A stretch of DNA of 64,000 bases from Gammaproteobacteria bacterium (GCA_024277815.1 JAJRUM010000020.1:62001-126000), one strand, 5' to 3'; shown: positions 17,590-27,232, counted from the stretch's first letter. The notes: generated by a model from the letters alone, not told the origin. Made by a program: numbers and translations.

Positions 17590-18411
17590 ATGCCCTGGCT
17601 ATCCAGAATTGACCTGGCACAACCCTGGTGGACTGACTACCGGGCTGCGCTTGAGAAACTGCGCGGCACTCAATTCCCTGACTGCAAACAACTGAATTCA
17701 CTGCTGCCAGCACAACTGGCTTCGACTGGCGACCAGGCCATCCGTTTTGTGCCCAGCACCCAGCTTGGCGATGGCGCTTACGAATACCGTATCTACACCA
17801 CCGGCCAGGTCAGTACCCGCCCCAACAGTTGGCACGACTTGTTCAACGCCTTGGTCTGGACACGTTTACCGTTGTTGAAAAGCGCTATGAATGCGCTGCA
17901 CTTCAGTGCACTTTCAGAACAAACAGATGGCCAACGTGGGCCTTTACGGGATGCCCTGACATTATTTGACGAGTGTGGCGTTTGCATTATTTCAGCCAAC
18001 CCGGAGGTGCTAAACGCGGTGGCAGCACACGACTGGCCAAGGGCTTTTCAGGAGGCCGGTTCTAGCTGGGGCCAGGACACCCAGGTGGTTGTCAGCGGCC
18101 ACGCCATACTCGAAAAGTACCTCAAACCCTATAAATCCATGACCGCCAAGGTCATGCTAGTACAAGCAGATGCAATACATCTTCAATTGCCCCGTCGCGA
18201 CCTGCTGGACTTGTTGGATAAGCAGCTGGCCTCCAGGTTGCTGGCCGGTAAGTTGCTGCTTACGCCTTCCAGCCTGGGGCCCCTTCCACTGGCTGGCATT
18301 CCTGGTTGGTGGCCCTGCGGAGAGCAGGATGACCTTTTTTATGCCGACCAGCAGGTTTTCAGGCCACCCGGAGCAGGCTTGATGCCCGCACCTGTCATCC
18401 GGCTGACCTGA
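17590..18411 (+). CDS. DUF3025 domain-containing protein
   Basis: This 273-residue protein matches the DUF3025 pattern: SWHDLFNALVWTRLPLLKSAMNALH in the middle, then a stretch rich in Arg and Pro leading to RDALTLFDECGV. No signal peptide or membrane segment is seen, so it is probably cytoplasmic. The family has no established function. It starts eight bases after the FabH-like gene, suggesting co-transcription. An unusually high Leu/Trp content near the N-terminus is typical of the family. Confidence 0.85.
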   Translation: MPWLSRIDLAQPWWTDYRAALEKLRGTQFPDCKQLNSLLPAQLASTGDQAIRFVPSTQLGDGAYEYRIYTTGQVSTRPNSWHDLFNALVWTRLPLLKSAMNALHFSALSEQTDGQRGPLRDALTLFDECGVCIISANPEVLNAVAAHDWPRAFQEAGSSWGQDTQVVVSGHAILEKYLKPYKSMTAKVMLVQADAIHLQLPRRDLLDLLDKQLASRLLAGKLLLTPSSLGPLPLAGIPGWWPCGEQDDLFYADQQVFRPPGAGLMPAPVIRLT

Positions 18412-18420
18412 TGGGTCAGA

Positions 18421-19569
18421 TCAAGGCTGTTTAAATGGTAAGGCCTTAACTGCCTGCTGGCGATAGGCTTCAGTGCTTTGCTTTTCTGCAACCAGGAATT
18501 CCTCGATTGCAGCGCGAAAACCCTGATCCCTGATCCAGTGGCAGGAGGCGCTCATATAGGGCTCGAAACCTCGAATTAACTTGTGTTCTCCCTGGGTACC
18601 CGGATCAAACCTGGTCAACTTGTGTTCAATGCAAAATTCTATGCCCTGATAAAAGCAGGCCTCAAAATGCAGGCAGGAAACATCTTGCAGCGCACCCCAA
18701 TAGCGCCCATACAAAGTCTGACTGTCATATAGAAACAGCGATGCGGCAATGGCTTCGCCGTCCCTGGTCGCAACCACCAGCATCAGATTATCAGCCATAT
18801 TCTGACGTAACAAAGCAAAGAAACCCTGATTCAAATAGCCATCATGGCCACTGCGTTTACGGTAGGTTTCCATATAGCAACGATAAAATGCCCGCCAATC
18901 TTCATCACTGATTTCCTGACCGCATTTCCTTTGCAGGCTAACGCCCTGCTCTGCTACTTTCCGCCGCTCCCGCTTAATATTCTTGCGGCGACTGGAACGC
19001 AGGGTGTCCAGAAACTCACCAAACATGCCAAAACCCCGATTAACCCAGCAGAATTGCACCGCTTTGCGGTTCAGTATGGATGTTCCACGTACAACATCGG
19101 CCAGTAACCGTTGCGCGGGCAGATCCGGAAACAACAGGTGCCAACTGGAAAAGTCATGTGCCAGCACCAGTTGACGGGCTGCCTCAATAATCTCTGCATA
19201 GGCATCAACTGGCCGGATGTCCTGTGCAACACCAATGCGGGGTCCGGCAACGGGTGAAAACGGTATGGCACTTACCAGTTTCGGATAGTAGTGCATGCCG
19301 TGGCGGGTGTAAGCCTCAGCCCATCCCCAGTCGAAGACAAATTCTCCATAGGAGTGGCTCTTGATGTAAGACGGCATGGCTGCAATCGCCCGCCCGCCGT
19401 TGTACAACACGATGTGCAGGGGTTGCCATCCGGTCTCCGCCGCAACACAACCGCTTTCTTCCAACGCCAGCAGGTAAGCGTGTTGCACAAAGGGATTGTC
19501 AGTCGCAAACAGGCCATCCCACAGAGCGGGCGCTATTTCGGCGATTAATGAATAGGTTTTACACTGCAT
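18421..19569 (-). CDS. FemAB-like/GNAT-superfamily protein (PF04339, COG3146)
   Basis: This 382-residue cytoplasmic protein matches the DUF482/FemAB-like family: an N-terminal NPFVQHAYLLALEESGCV motif, a VFDWGWAEAYTRHG segment, RRKNIKRERRKV, and the C-terminal region with CFYQGIEFCIEH and FDPGTQGEHKLIRGF. Homologues are annotated as peptidoglycan-biosynthesis-like acyltransferases of the GNAT fold, but the substrate is not known. It is convergent with DUF3025 (nine-base gap) and divergent from the amino acid permease gene. Confidence 0.88.
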   Translation of the reverse strand: MQCKTYSLIAEIAPALWDGLFATDNPFVQHAYLLALEESGCVAAETGWQPLHIVLYNGGRAIAAMPSYIKSHSYGEFVFDWGWAEAYTRHGMHYYPKLVSAIPFSPVAGPRIGVAQDIRPVDAYAEIIEAARQLVLAHDFSSWHLLFPDLPAQRLLADVVRGTSILNRKAVQFCWVNRGFGMFGEFLDTLRSSRRKNIKRERRKVAEQGVSLQRKCGQEISDEDWRAFYRCYMETYRKRSGHDGYLNQGFFALLRQNMADNLMLVVATRDGEAIAASLFLYDSQTLYGRYWGALQDVSCLHFEACFYQGIEFCIEHKLTRFDPGTQGEHKLIRGFEPYMSASCHWIRDQGFRAAIEEFLVAEKQSTEAYRQQAVKALPFKQP

Positions 19570-19704
19570 GAACGCTCATATTGCACCATGGCGGCGCTGA
19601 GTTAAACCAGCCAGTTTGCCGGATACCGGCGCAAGGAAATTGCCGGTCTGCTACCTAACCATGGCATGATGGCCAATCTTTTTAGCGGGCACCCATAATA
19701 AAAA

Positions 19705-20994
19705 ATGAAAACTGACGAATCTCTTGAGCGTGACATAAGTCGTTTGGGCTTTGCCGCCATAGCCTTGAACGGTGTGATTGGCGCTGGGATTTTTGCCCTG
19801 CCGGCGGTCGCCGCTGCCAAAAGTGGTAACTTCAGCCCCTGGCTGTTCCTGTTTTGCGCGGTGCTGATCATGACTGTGGTCCTGTGCTTTTCCCGTGCAG
19901 CCAGCTTCGTGACCGAAACAGGCGGCCCTATCCAGTATGCCGGGCTGGCATTCGGGCCATACGCCGGGTTTCAAACCGGTTGGCTGACTTATATTGGCCG
20001 CCTGTCAGCAATGGCTGCCAATATCAAACTGATGGTGATTTACGCCAGTTGGTTCTGGACGCCGCTGGAGTCGGGCCTGATCCACCAATTGGCAGTGACG
20101 CTTATATTCATTCTGTTGGCTACCTCAAATATCATTGGCGTGCGCAGAAGTATGCTGGTGGTCTATCTGTTCTCAGCGATGAAACTGGCACCCATATTTC
20201 TGCTGGTTCTGGTGGGGCTTTCCCATGCCCGACCCGACATTCTGTTCGCTACCGGCCTACCCGAGATAAGCACCTTTGGTGAGACTGTGCTGGTCCTGCT
20301 GTATGCATTTGTGGGCTTTGAAAGTGCGGTCGTTCTGGCGGGTGAAGCCCGCGATCCAAGAAGAGATATTCCACGCGCCCTGACTCAAACTGTGCTGAGC
20401 ATTACGCTGCTCTATTTCCTGATCCAGTGGATTTCGATATCGGTACTGCCTGAACTGGCGGGCAGTAATACACCGCTCGCCGATGTAGCCGCAGTGCTGA
20501 TGGGCTCAGCAGGTGCTGTCTTGCTGACCTTCGGTGCCGTATTTTCAATTGGCGGTAATTGTTCAGCATCCATGCTATCCGCACCACGTATGACCTACGC
20601 ATTGTCGCACATGGGTTCAATGCCCAAATGGTTCGGCGCGGTGCACCCCAGGTTCCACACACCGATCAATTCAATTGTGTTTTATTCCGTGGTGGGCCTG
20701 GGCCTCGCTCTGAGTGGCAGCTTCGTATGGCTGGCTGTCGTCAGTACGCTGGCTCGCCTGTTGAGCTATATCCTCAGTGTCGCAGCTTTGCCGGTACTGG
20801 AAAGAACCATGGAACCCTGCGCAGACCAATTCCGCTTACCGGGTGGTTATCTCATTCCGGCTTTGGCCTTGATATTGTGCTTCTGGCTGATTACTTTCGC
20901 GTCAGCGACGGCCTGGCTCACCACCATCGGATTTTTCTTGCTGGGCACCATTCTGTATTTTGCTACCGGCCGACAGAAAAGCATACCGGACTGA
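19705..20994 (+). CDS. APC-family amino acid permease
   Basis: This 429-residue inner-membrane protein has about 12 hydrophobic segments. The first segment carries the glycine-rich GVIGAGIFALP signature, where APC carriers bind the substrate alpha-carboxyl group, and the sixth region has YAFVGFESAVVLAGEARDP. It would import or exchange amino acids coupled to protons or another amino acid. Specificity cannot be assigned. No strong ribosome-binding site precedes the ATG at 19705. It is convergent with the POT transporter gene. Confidence 0.9.
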   Translation: MKTDESLERDISRLGFAAIALNGVIGAGIFALPAVAAAKSGNFSPWLFLFCAVLIMTVVLCFSRAASFVTETGGPIQYAGLAFGPYAGFQTGWLTYIGRLSAMAANIKLMVIYASWFWTPLESGLIHQLAVTLIFILLATSNIIGVRRSMLVVYLFSAMKLAPIFLLVLVGLSHARPDILFATGLPEISTFGETVLVLLYAFVGFESAVVLAGEARDPRRDIPRALTQTVLSITLLYFLIQWISISVLPELAGSNTPLADVAAVLMGSAGAVLLTFGAVFSIGGNCSASMLSAPRMTYALSHMGSMPKWFGAVHPRFHTPINSIVFYSVVGLGLALSGSFVWLAVVSTLARLLSYILSVAALPVLERTMEPCADQFRLPGGYLIPALALILCFWLITFASATAWLTTIGFFLLGTILYFATGRQKSIPD

Positions 20995-21009
20995 TTCGGC
21001 TTATACGCC

Positions 21010-22743
21010 TCACTTGACGCCATGCATGTTTTTACGCACCAGTGGCACCAGTGCGAAGGCGATGGCTGAGGCAACAATGCCAATCCAGAACATCATCATG
21101 AACAGGTCGCCATAACGGGCGGCCGCGGCGGCCATATCAAGCGTTTCACCTTGCGGGACGTCTATCGCCGTCAATGCCCCAAACCTGGCAGCCAGCACTT
21201 CCGAGTAGGCTGTTGCCAGAAACCACGCCCCCATCATCACACTAACGACGCTCGGCACTGACAGCTGGGTAACAGCACTTAGCCCAATAGGTGAAATACT
21301 CAACTCCCCGAGTTCAAGTACCGCATAGGCCAATACCAGCCACCAGACACTGGCCACGCCATTGAGGCCTGCCAGGTGTGCTGCATAAGCCATCGGCAGG
21401 AAAGCGAGTCCCCCGAACAACAGGCCGACCGCACTTTTTGCCGGCTTGCTTGGGTTCATGCCACGCTTATCCAGCCAGGGCCACAGCCAGGTAAAGAACG
21501 GCGTCAGGGCAACAATAAAGAAAGCACCTAAAAATGTCAGTGAGCCGGCTGTCTGTTGTACAAAAGACATGTCCCGGATAAAGGCCGCGAGCATCATCAC
21601 AGCAACTACACTGAGTAAAACCTCACCTGTTCTGAGGCGATTCTGGCCCGCCAGCTTCAAAGCCATAAGCATCGCCAGTGGGCTGACAATCAGCGGCACA
21701 ATGGTCCACGGTAGTACCGGTTCGGTGGTGGTACTTGCCACACTGAACAGGTCTTTGGTCAACAAACGGTCGGTAAAAGCGACCCAGGATCCGTAGGTTT
21801 GCTCGTACAATGTGAAAAATACCAGCACCATCATGATCAGCACAACCAGGCTGATCATTTGGTGCCGCTCAACCTGATTGCATTGCTTGATCAAAAACCA
21901 CATAAACCATGCAACCAGCACCAGCGACATGATGTGCATGGCCCCCGTCACCGTCCATGTATGCTGCATCAGCTGCCAGATGACAGCGACACCCACTAAC
22001 GAACCCAGGTAAATCGCCCATTCCCGGTTCAGCGGCCCAAGTACGCGCTCTTTCAGCAACTCCGGTTTGCGGGGCTCGGCATGGCCCTGAAGATATTTCT
22101 GGCCACTCAGGAACACCGTCAAACCCAGCAGCATGCCAATACCTGCGGCACCAAAGCCGTATTTCCAGCCAAAGGTCTCGCCGAGATACCCACAAATCAG
22201 GCTGGCAAACAGCGCACCGATGTTAATTCCAGCATAGAAAATTGTAAAACCGCCATCCCTGCGTGGATCATTTTGTGGGTACAGTTTGCCAACAATGGTA
22301 GAAATATTGGGTTTCAGAAAACCGACGCCGCCAATGATCAATGCGAGTGAAAAGTAAAATACCTGCAAAGCGCCTTCATCACGCTGGATCTCACCCCCAA
22401 CCACACGTGCCTGCTCACCCTCGAATGCCATGCCAAAGTGTCCCAGACACAGCAGTACAGCACCCGCCACCACTGCTTTGCGCATGCCCAGCCAACGATC
22501 AGCCAGCATGCCACCAATCACCGGCATGGCGTATACCATCCCGCCGTAAGCTCCGAGCAGCTGGTAACTCGGGGTATCACCCATCATGTGATACTTGATC
22601 AGATAGAGAAACAACAGTGCCTTCATGCCGTAGAAGGAAAATCGCTCCCACATTTCGGTAAAAAAGCAGATATACAGGCCTTTGGGTTGCCCCCAGAATT
22701 CATCCGCTGTTGGGAATGCTTCGCTACTTTCTGTTGCGCTCAT
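21010..22743 (-). CDS. Proton-dependent oligopeptide transporter (POT/PTR family)
   Basis: This 577-residue major facilitator protein has the POT N-terminal signature FFTEMWERFSFYGMKALL, containing the ExxERF-like proton-coupling motif on helix 1, and YGGMVYAMPVIGGMLADRWLG with the family's loop motif. About 14 hydrophobic segments are visible, as in bacterial POTs with two extra helices. It would import di- and tripeptides with protons. AGGA lies seven bases before the ATG. Family PTR motif 2 is seen around FTIFYAGINIGALFASLICGYLG (abbreviated here by its first and last residues). Confidence 0.93.
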   Translation of the reverse strand: MSATESSEAFPTADEFWGQPKGLYICFFTEMWERFSFYGMKALLFLYLIKYHMMGDTPSYQLLGAYGGMVYAMPVIGGMLADRWLGMRKAVVAGAVLLCLGHFGMAFEGEQARVVGGEIQRDEGALQVFYFSLALIIGGVGFLKPNISTIVGKLYPQNDPRRDGGFTIFYAGINIGALFASLICGYLGETFGWKYGFGAAGIGMLLGLTVFLSGQKYLQGHAEPRKPELLKERVLGPLNREWAIYLGSLVGVAVIWQLMQHTWTVTGAMHIMSLVLVAWFMWFLIKQCNQVERHQMISLVVLIMMVLVFFTLYEQTYGSWVAFTDRLLTKDLFSVASTTTEPVLPWTIVPLIVSPLAMLMALKLAGQNRLRTGEVLLSVVAVMMLAAFIRDMSFVQQTAGSLTFLGAFFIVALTPFFTWLWPWLDKRGMNPSKPAKSAVGLLFGGLAFLPMAYAAHLAGLNGVASVWWLVLAYAVLELGELSISPIGLSAVTQLSVPSVVSVMMGAWFLATAYSEVLAARFGALTAIDVPQGETLDMAAAAARYGDLFMMMFWIGIVASAIAFALVPLVRKNMHGVK

Positions 22744-23103
22744 AATTTCCTGTAGTCCGATGGCAGAAAACGGTCAAGACTCCAGTGAAATGATGTCGGA
22801 GTCAAATGCTTTGTGAAATGCCCCGGTGCTGAGTGAGCAATACCGCCTGGCTATTTCGGGGTTTGGGCGACTTGTTGTTGCTAATTTACAGACTCCCGTC
22901 TATTATTATCAGCATAGGGTTCGATAATTCCGAATCCTGTAGTTAAACGAGGGGTATTGTGAATGGAAATCATTTACCACTTTCAAGTGGCGATTTCGTG
23001 ACTCCATCTCAATAGTCATTTCAAACTCGAAAGGGAAATCTCGGGTTTTTTGTTAGACCTTCAGCATGGAAGCTACCATCTGGTTTTGTTGAAGGAGAAT
23101 CCA
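22744..23103. other. Intergenic region upstream of an acidic surface protein
   Basis: About 360 bases lie between the divergent POT gene and the acidic-repeat protein. They should contain promoters in both directions. I see an AT-rich stretch around 22890-22920 but no convincing -35/-10 pair at the right distance. The segment near 22990-23055 may form a long leader. No known riboswitch core was recognised. Confidence 0.45.
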
Positions 23104-24531
23104 ATGAAGCGTTTCAACGCTAAGGACAATGCGAAAAGCAACGTCCGTTGTAGTACGTTTATCTCTGTTTTTGTATTTACACTTATGACCTTAAGCGCCA
23201 CATCAAGTGTTTCGGCCGCTGAACTGGTCATCAATGGCGATTTTGAGCAGCCTGACCTGACCACTTTTCCTGATGGGACAAGGGCTAAGGACAAGGGCTG
23301 GACTACTTTTCATGGTCAGAACTATCTTGGGCTGTGCACAGATGACCTTAACGAAGTCCAGTGTAATGACAATATATTGATACCGGGTTGGTCGGCCGTG
23401 TGGACCGACACACTGCTTGACGATATTCCAACAGCAGGGCGGGTTGAGATTCAGAACAATTCGCTCGTTGACCGGGTTAATCCGATCCGGGTGACGAAGG
23501 GCAAAACGCTACTTGCATACGCTAAATCCGGGCAGCAGAAAGCTGAATTGGACTCACATGACCGCAGGTTCCCCGATGGCTCGGTGGACATGAATACCAA
23601 CGTATCCATCTTCCAGGAAATTAGGGTTTGCCCCCGCGCTGCCTATCAGCTCACCTACTATTGGAAATCGCGCACGCTTTTGAACAACGACAACGATGTT
23701 CGGGTGGTCGCCAATGGAGGCGTGGTACGCATACATTCACTGAACGACAGCTGGCAGAAAGAGACCATCAATTTCGTTACTTCTGACGATACTCAATCCG
23801 GTATTGCGTTTGTATCAATCGGCGACGGCACGACTCAGGGCATGAGTCTTGACCTGGTCAGCCTTTCTGGTCCCGCAGCCGATAACTGCCCACCGCCACC
23901 TGTGTGTACACTGGATGATGACGGCAGTTCAGATGACGGCATCTCTGAGGATGGCGACTCAGAGGATGGCGGCACTACAGATGGCATTTCAGAAGATGGT
24001 GACTCCGAAGACGGGTTATTGGACGACGGAGACTCTGAAGATGGGGGCTTTGCCCAATGTCCTGCAGATGATGATTCATCCGACGACGGCTCTTCTGACG
24101 ATGGATCTTCTGACGACTCCTCTGATGATGGGACTTGCGGATTGTGCTCTGGTGACGGCATGGCAAGCCTGACCCTGCTCTACGATGGCAATGACTTCAC
24201 ACTTCACGGTCAGTCAGATGAAAAGTCCAGCGTCGAGCCACCCATATTGGGCTTGCAGGGCTTCCCCATCAACGCACTGATTAAAGTGTATGATGACAAA
24301 GACACCCTGCTGTTTGAAGGCGCTGTCCAGATTGGTCATTTCTTCGAGGTCAGCAAGCCCGGTAAGGCTCTGACCATAGAGATCATTGATCCAGCCACGT
24401 CAGAAATCGTGCAAACTGTGAAATTCCATACCTCCTGCTCTCAGCCACTGGCGAAGTATGACGAGTTTGGTGGAATCACAATATGGGATGGTGTTTCCGG
24501 AACTGAAGACGATGAATCTGAAGATGATTGA
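23104..24531 (+). CDS. Secreted protein with jelly-roll-like domain, Asp/Ser/Gly linker and C-terminal module
   Basis: This protein has 475 residues from the ATG at 23104, which has AAGGAG seven bases upstream. A 54-base longer frame lacks such a site. A signal peptide (about 1-40, ending SSVSA-AE) is followed by a beta-rich domain starting LVINGDFEQP and containing LTYYWKSR, a pattern like galactose-binding-type DUF642 domains. Residues about 271-344 are a nearly pure Asp/Glu/Ser/Gly linker. After two CxxC-like cysteines, the last 130 residues form a separate module with FHTSCSQPL near its end, a motif I associate with uncharacterised extracellular modules. The acidic repeats could bind calcium. 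It has its own terminator and is probably monocistronic. The function is unknown. A cell-surface or matrix role is inferred. Confidence 0.8.
   Translation: MKRFNAKDNAKSNVRCSTFISVFVFTLMTLSATSSVSAAELVINGDFEQPDLTTFPDGTRAKDKGWTTFHGQNYLGLCTDDLNEVQCNDNILIPGWSAVWTDTLLDDIPTAGRVEIQNNSLVDRVNPIRVTKGKTLLAYAKSGQQKAELDSHDRRFPDGSVDMNTNVSIFQEIRVCPRAAYQLTYYWKSRTLLNNDNDVRVVANGGVVRIHSLNDSWQKETINFVTSDDTQSGIAFVSIGDGTTQGMSLDLVSLSGPAADNCPPPPVCTLDDDGSSDDGISEDGDSEDGGTTDGISEDGDSEDGLLDDGDSEDGGFAQCPADDDSSDDGSSDDGSSDDSSDDGTCGLCSGDGMASLTLLYDGNDFTLHGQSDEKSSVEPPILGLQGFPINALIKVYDDKDTLLFEGAVQIGHFFEVSKPGKALTIEIIDPATSEIVQTVKFHTSCSQPLAKYDEFGGITIWDGVSGTEDDESEDD
23914..24135 (+). repeat. Acidic SEDG/SSDDG low-complexity repeat region
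   Basis: This region encodes imperfect repeats of S-E-D-G, D-S-E-D-G and S-S-D-D-G. A short non-acidic break (GFAQCPA) divides it into a Glu/Asp part and an almost pure Asp/Ser part. Glycine and aspartate codons vary, so slippage alone does not explain it, but length variation between strains is likely. Confidence 0.8.
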
Positions 24532-24557
24532 TTCATAGTCTGATCTGTCAGGTTAAC

Positions 24558-24595
24558 AATCCGGCCCGGTACAAATACCGGGCCGGATTTTTTTT
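24558..24595 (+). terminator. Rho-independent terminator
   Basis: A perfect 14-base-pair stem (24558-24571 with 24576-24589, core CCGGCCCGGTA) closes a CAAA loop and is followed by eight T residues (24588-24595). It ends the transcript of the acidic surface protein 26 bases after its stop codon. Confidence 0.95.
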
Positions 24596-24695
24596 GCCCC
24601 AACAGATGCTCACCGGTGTAAACAATATATAAACAGACTGAACTGGCCAGTGATCGCCAACAGTGTATGATCATCGAAAACCTGACAGGCGACCA

Positions 24696-25973
24696 ATGAA
24701 CGACAATCACCATCCTGATCGCGGCGTGGCGAAGACCAACCAGGCGTACGTGCTGTTCATCCTTGTACTGGTTTACACCTTCAACTTCATTGATCGCCAG
24801 ATCATTGGTATTCTTGCCATACCAATCAAAGCCGACCTTGGCCTCAGCGATACTCAGCTTGGGCTAATGGGCGGGCTTGCCTTCGCCTTGTTTTACACCG
24901 GACTCGGCATTCCGATCGCGCTGCTCGCAGACCGCTTCAGTCGCACATGGATTATGACCATCGCTTTGACCGTCTGGAGCGCGATGACAGCTATTTCCGG
25001 GCTCGCGACCAGTTTCTGGCAGTTGTTTGCTGCCCGCCTGGGCGTTGGTATCGGTGAAGCGGGTGGTGTCGCACCTGCCTACTCATTGATCGCAGACTTC
25101 TTCCCACCACACCAACGTGCACGGGCATTGAGTATCTATTCTTTTGGTATCCCGATAGGCAGCGCAATTGGCATCGTTTTCGGTGGAGTTATTGCCAGCA
25201 TGCTGGATTGGCGTATCGCCTTCTTCATCGTCGGTATTGCAGGTGTGGTACTTGCGCCCATTTTCAGGCTGACCATCAAAGAACCTAAACGTGGTGGATT
25301 CGATCGTAAACGAGAGAAAAGTCAGCCACCAGATATCAAATCCATTCTACGAAGCCTGTCTCGTAAGCCCAGCTTCTGGCTGATATCGCTGGGTGCTGCC
25401 TGCTCTTCAATGATGGGATATGGCCTGTTCTTCTGGCTACCGTCGTTTTTCGTGCGCAGCTTTAATATGAGCCTGTTAGAGGCATCCCTTTATTTTGGAG
25501 CGGTACTGCTGGTCGGCGGACTGGCGGGCATCTGGGCTGGTGGCTGGTTGGGCGACCGCTTCGGGCACATGCACCGGACGCGGTACATCACGATACCGGC
25601 AGTCGCGTTTCTTGCCACCGTACCGTTTTACATTATTGCCATCATGTCTGAATCAATGCTTCTGACTTTTTCCGTACTGGTATTACCCACCGCCCTTGGC
25701 CTGGTGTGGCTGGGGCCGGTTATCTCGGTCCTGCAACACCTGGTACAACCCAATATGCGGGCCACTGCTTCAGCCATATTTCTGTTTATCAACAACCTGA
25801 TAGGTATCGGTGCGGGTACATTCCTGATTGGTCTGCTGTCCGATACACTTGCCTTGAAGTACGGTGATGAATCACTTCGCTACTCAATCCTGGCAGGTAC
25901 CATCTTCTATGTGTTGGCCGCCGGGCTGTTTTTTTTGGCCTCACGATGGGTTGAGCAAGACTGGGAGGACTGA
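24696..25973 (+). CDS. MFS transporter (spinster/sugar-phosphate-permease type)
   Basis: This 12-helix major facilitator of about 425 residues has the motif A-like segment GIPIALLADRFSRTWI after helix 2, and RLGVGIGEAGGVAPAYSLIADFFPPHQRARALSIYS (known in part from spinster-like MFS proteins) in helices 4-5. I prefer ATG 24696, which has a short AGG upstream. An in-frame ATG at 24663 adds 11 residues. The ligand is unknown. It lies just upstream of the nucleoside-hydrolase/ribokinase pair but is separated by a convergent small ORF, so involvement in nucleoside uptake is only a guess. Confidence 0.88.
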   Translation: MNDNHHPDRGVAKTNQAYVLFILVLVYTFNFIDRQIIGILAIPIKADLGLSDTQLGLMGGLAFALFYTGLGIPIALLADRFSRTWIMTIALTVWSAMTAISGLATSFWQLFAARLGVGIGEAGGVAPAYSLIADFFPPHQRARALSIYSFGIPIGSAIGIVFGGVIASMLDWRIAFFIVGIAGVVLAPIFRLTIKEPKRGGFDRKREKSQPPDIKSILRSLSRKPSFWLISLGAACSSMMGYGLFFWLPSFFVRSFNMSLLEASLYFGAVLLVGGLAGIWAGGWLGDRFGHMHRTRYITIPAVAFLATVPFYIIAIMSESMLLTFSVLVLPTALGLVWLGPVISVLQHLVQPNMRATASAIFLFINNLIGIGAGTFLIGLLSDTLALKYGDESLRYSILAGTIFYVLAAGLFFLASRWVEQDWED

Positions 25974-26002
25974 AAGGCCAAGCGGCAACAGCGCCCTTCT
26001 GA

Positions 26003-26182
26003 TCAGCCGTGGGGTTTCCTGACGGCAGACCTGCTGCCGGTCGGTCTGAATAACCGTACCCAGAAAATCGCCTCCGCGCCCAGACCCAACGCCAGAAACA
26101 CGGTTGCAGGTATAGCCATGCCGACAAAATAGAGCAGGACAGCGAGGAGCAGGAAGCACAGGGTTATGAGCCTTTTATTCAT
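26003..26182 (-). CDS. Small two-helix membrane protein (hypothetical)
   Basis: From the ATG at 26182 this encodes 59 residues: MNKRLITLCFL..., two hydrophobic stretches (about 4-20 and 22-40) and a basic C-terminal tail (RPTGSRSAVRKPHG). No clear ribosome-binding site precedes the start, and the GTG/TTG alternatives upstream are no better. It is convergent with the MFS gene and divergent from the nucleoside hydrolase gene. Small membrane proteins of this shape are common, so it may be real, but no family is recognised. Confidence 0.45.
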   Translation of the reverse strand: MNKRLITLCFLLLAVLLYFVGMAIPATVFLALGLGAEAIFWVRLFRPTGSRSAVRKPHG

Positions 26183-26293
26183 TGCTGTTACTATAGGTTT
26201 TTCCTGCACACACCACAATAAATTTGCACATAATCATCAGCCATTCCTGGATCAGCAGGGAGCCACTTCCCAGTAGCAGTGGGACATAAGCCT

Positions 26294-27232
26294 ATGAACA
26301 GAAGAAAAATTTTAATTGATTGCGATCCGGGGCAGGACGATGCCGTCATGCTGTTGCTGGCACTTGCATGCCCGCGCGAGCTCAACATTCTGGGTATCAC
26401 TGCCGTCGCGGGTAATGTACCTCTTAACCTGACCGAGCGGAATACGCGCATTATTTGCGAGTTGGCTGGCAGGCTGGATGTTCCGGTATTCGCGGGTTGC
26501 GAGAAACCATTGCACCGGAAACTGATCACAGCCGAGAATGTGCACGGCAAAACCGGCATCGATGGTATTGATATTTACCGCCCTTCCCTGCCTTTGCAGG
26601 AACAACATGGCGTTGATTTTATTATCGAAACCTTGCTGAACGCTGAAAATGGTGCGGTGACCCTCGTACCGACCGGGCCGTTGACCAATATCGGACTGGC
26701 CATGGTCAGACAACCGGAGATCCTTCCAAAAATAAAGGAAATTGTACTCATGGGCGGGGCAATGCGTGAAGGTGGCAATACCACGCCATGTGCCGAATTC
26801 AATATTCTGGTTGACCCCGAGGCAGCACAAATTGTCATGCACTGCGGGCGACCACTAACAATCGTACCTCTCGATGTCACTCACCAGGCACTGGTTACGC
26901 GGGAGAGAATTGAGCAGTTACGGGGGCTGAATTCAAAAGTTGGCACCGCCATCGTCGGCATGATGGAGTTCTTCAACCGTTTTGACAGTGAAAAATATGG
27001 CAGTGGCGGCGCACCCCTGCATGACCCCTGCACGATTGCTTACCTGCTCAAGCCAGATTTATTTGCGGGTAAGTTGTGCAATGTTGAAGTCGAAACAGAA
27101 TCCCCATTAACCGTTGGCCACACCGCAGTCGACTTCTGGGGCGTTACCGCTCGACCGAAGAATGCCAATTGGTTGTACCAGATCGATGCAGACGGTTTTT
27201 TCGCTTTGCTGATTGAGCGGTTAGGTGTATGA
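26294..27232 (+). CDS. Inosine/uridine-preferring nucleoside hydrolase family protein
   Basis: This protein of about 312 residues begins with the calcium-binding signature of nucleoside hydrolases, LIDCDPGQDDAVMLLLAL (DxDxGxDD). It also shows TAVAGNVPL, VPTGPLTNIG, an MGGAMREGGN active-site segment, EFNILVDPEAA, and a C-terminal HDPC segment with the catalytic His. It would cleave ribonucleosides into base and ribose in the cytoplasm. A GTG 15 bases upstream (26279) is an alternative start. The next gene, a ribokinase, overlaps it by four bases, so ribose released here could be phosphorylated directly. Confidence 0.93.
   Translation: MNRRKILIDCDPGQDDAVMLLLALACPRELNILGITAVAGNVPLNLTERNTRIICELAGRLDVPVFAGCEKPLHRKLITAENVHGKTGIDGIDIYRPSLPLQEQHGVDFIIETLLNAENGAVTLVPTGPLTNIGLAMVRQPEILPKIKEIVLMGGAMREGGNTTPCAEFNILVDPEAAQIVMHCGRPLTIVPLDVTHQALVTRERIEQLRGLNSKVGTAIVGMMEFFNRFDSEKYGSGGAPLHDPCTIAYLLKPDLFAGKLCNVEVETESPLTVGHTAVDFWGVTARPKNANWLYQIDADGFFALLIERLGV

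Noticed and set aside
22744-23103. Long leader as a riboswitch
   Set aside because: No conserved core of a riboswitch family I know could be found, and pairing by eye was not convincing.
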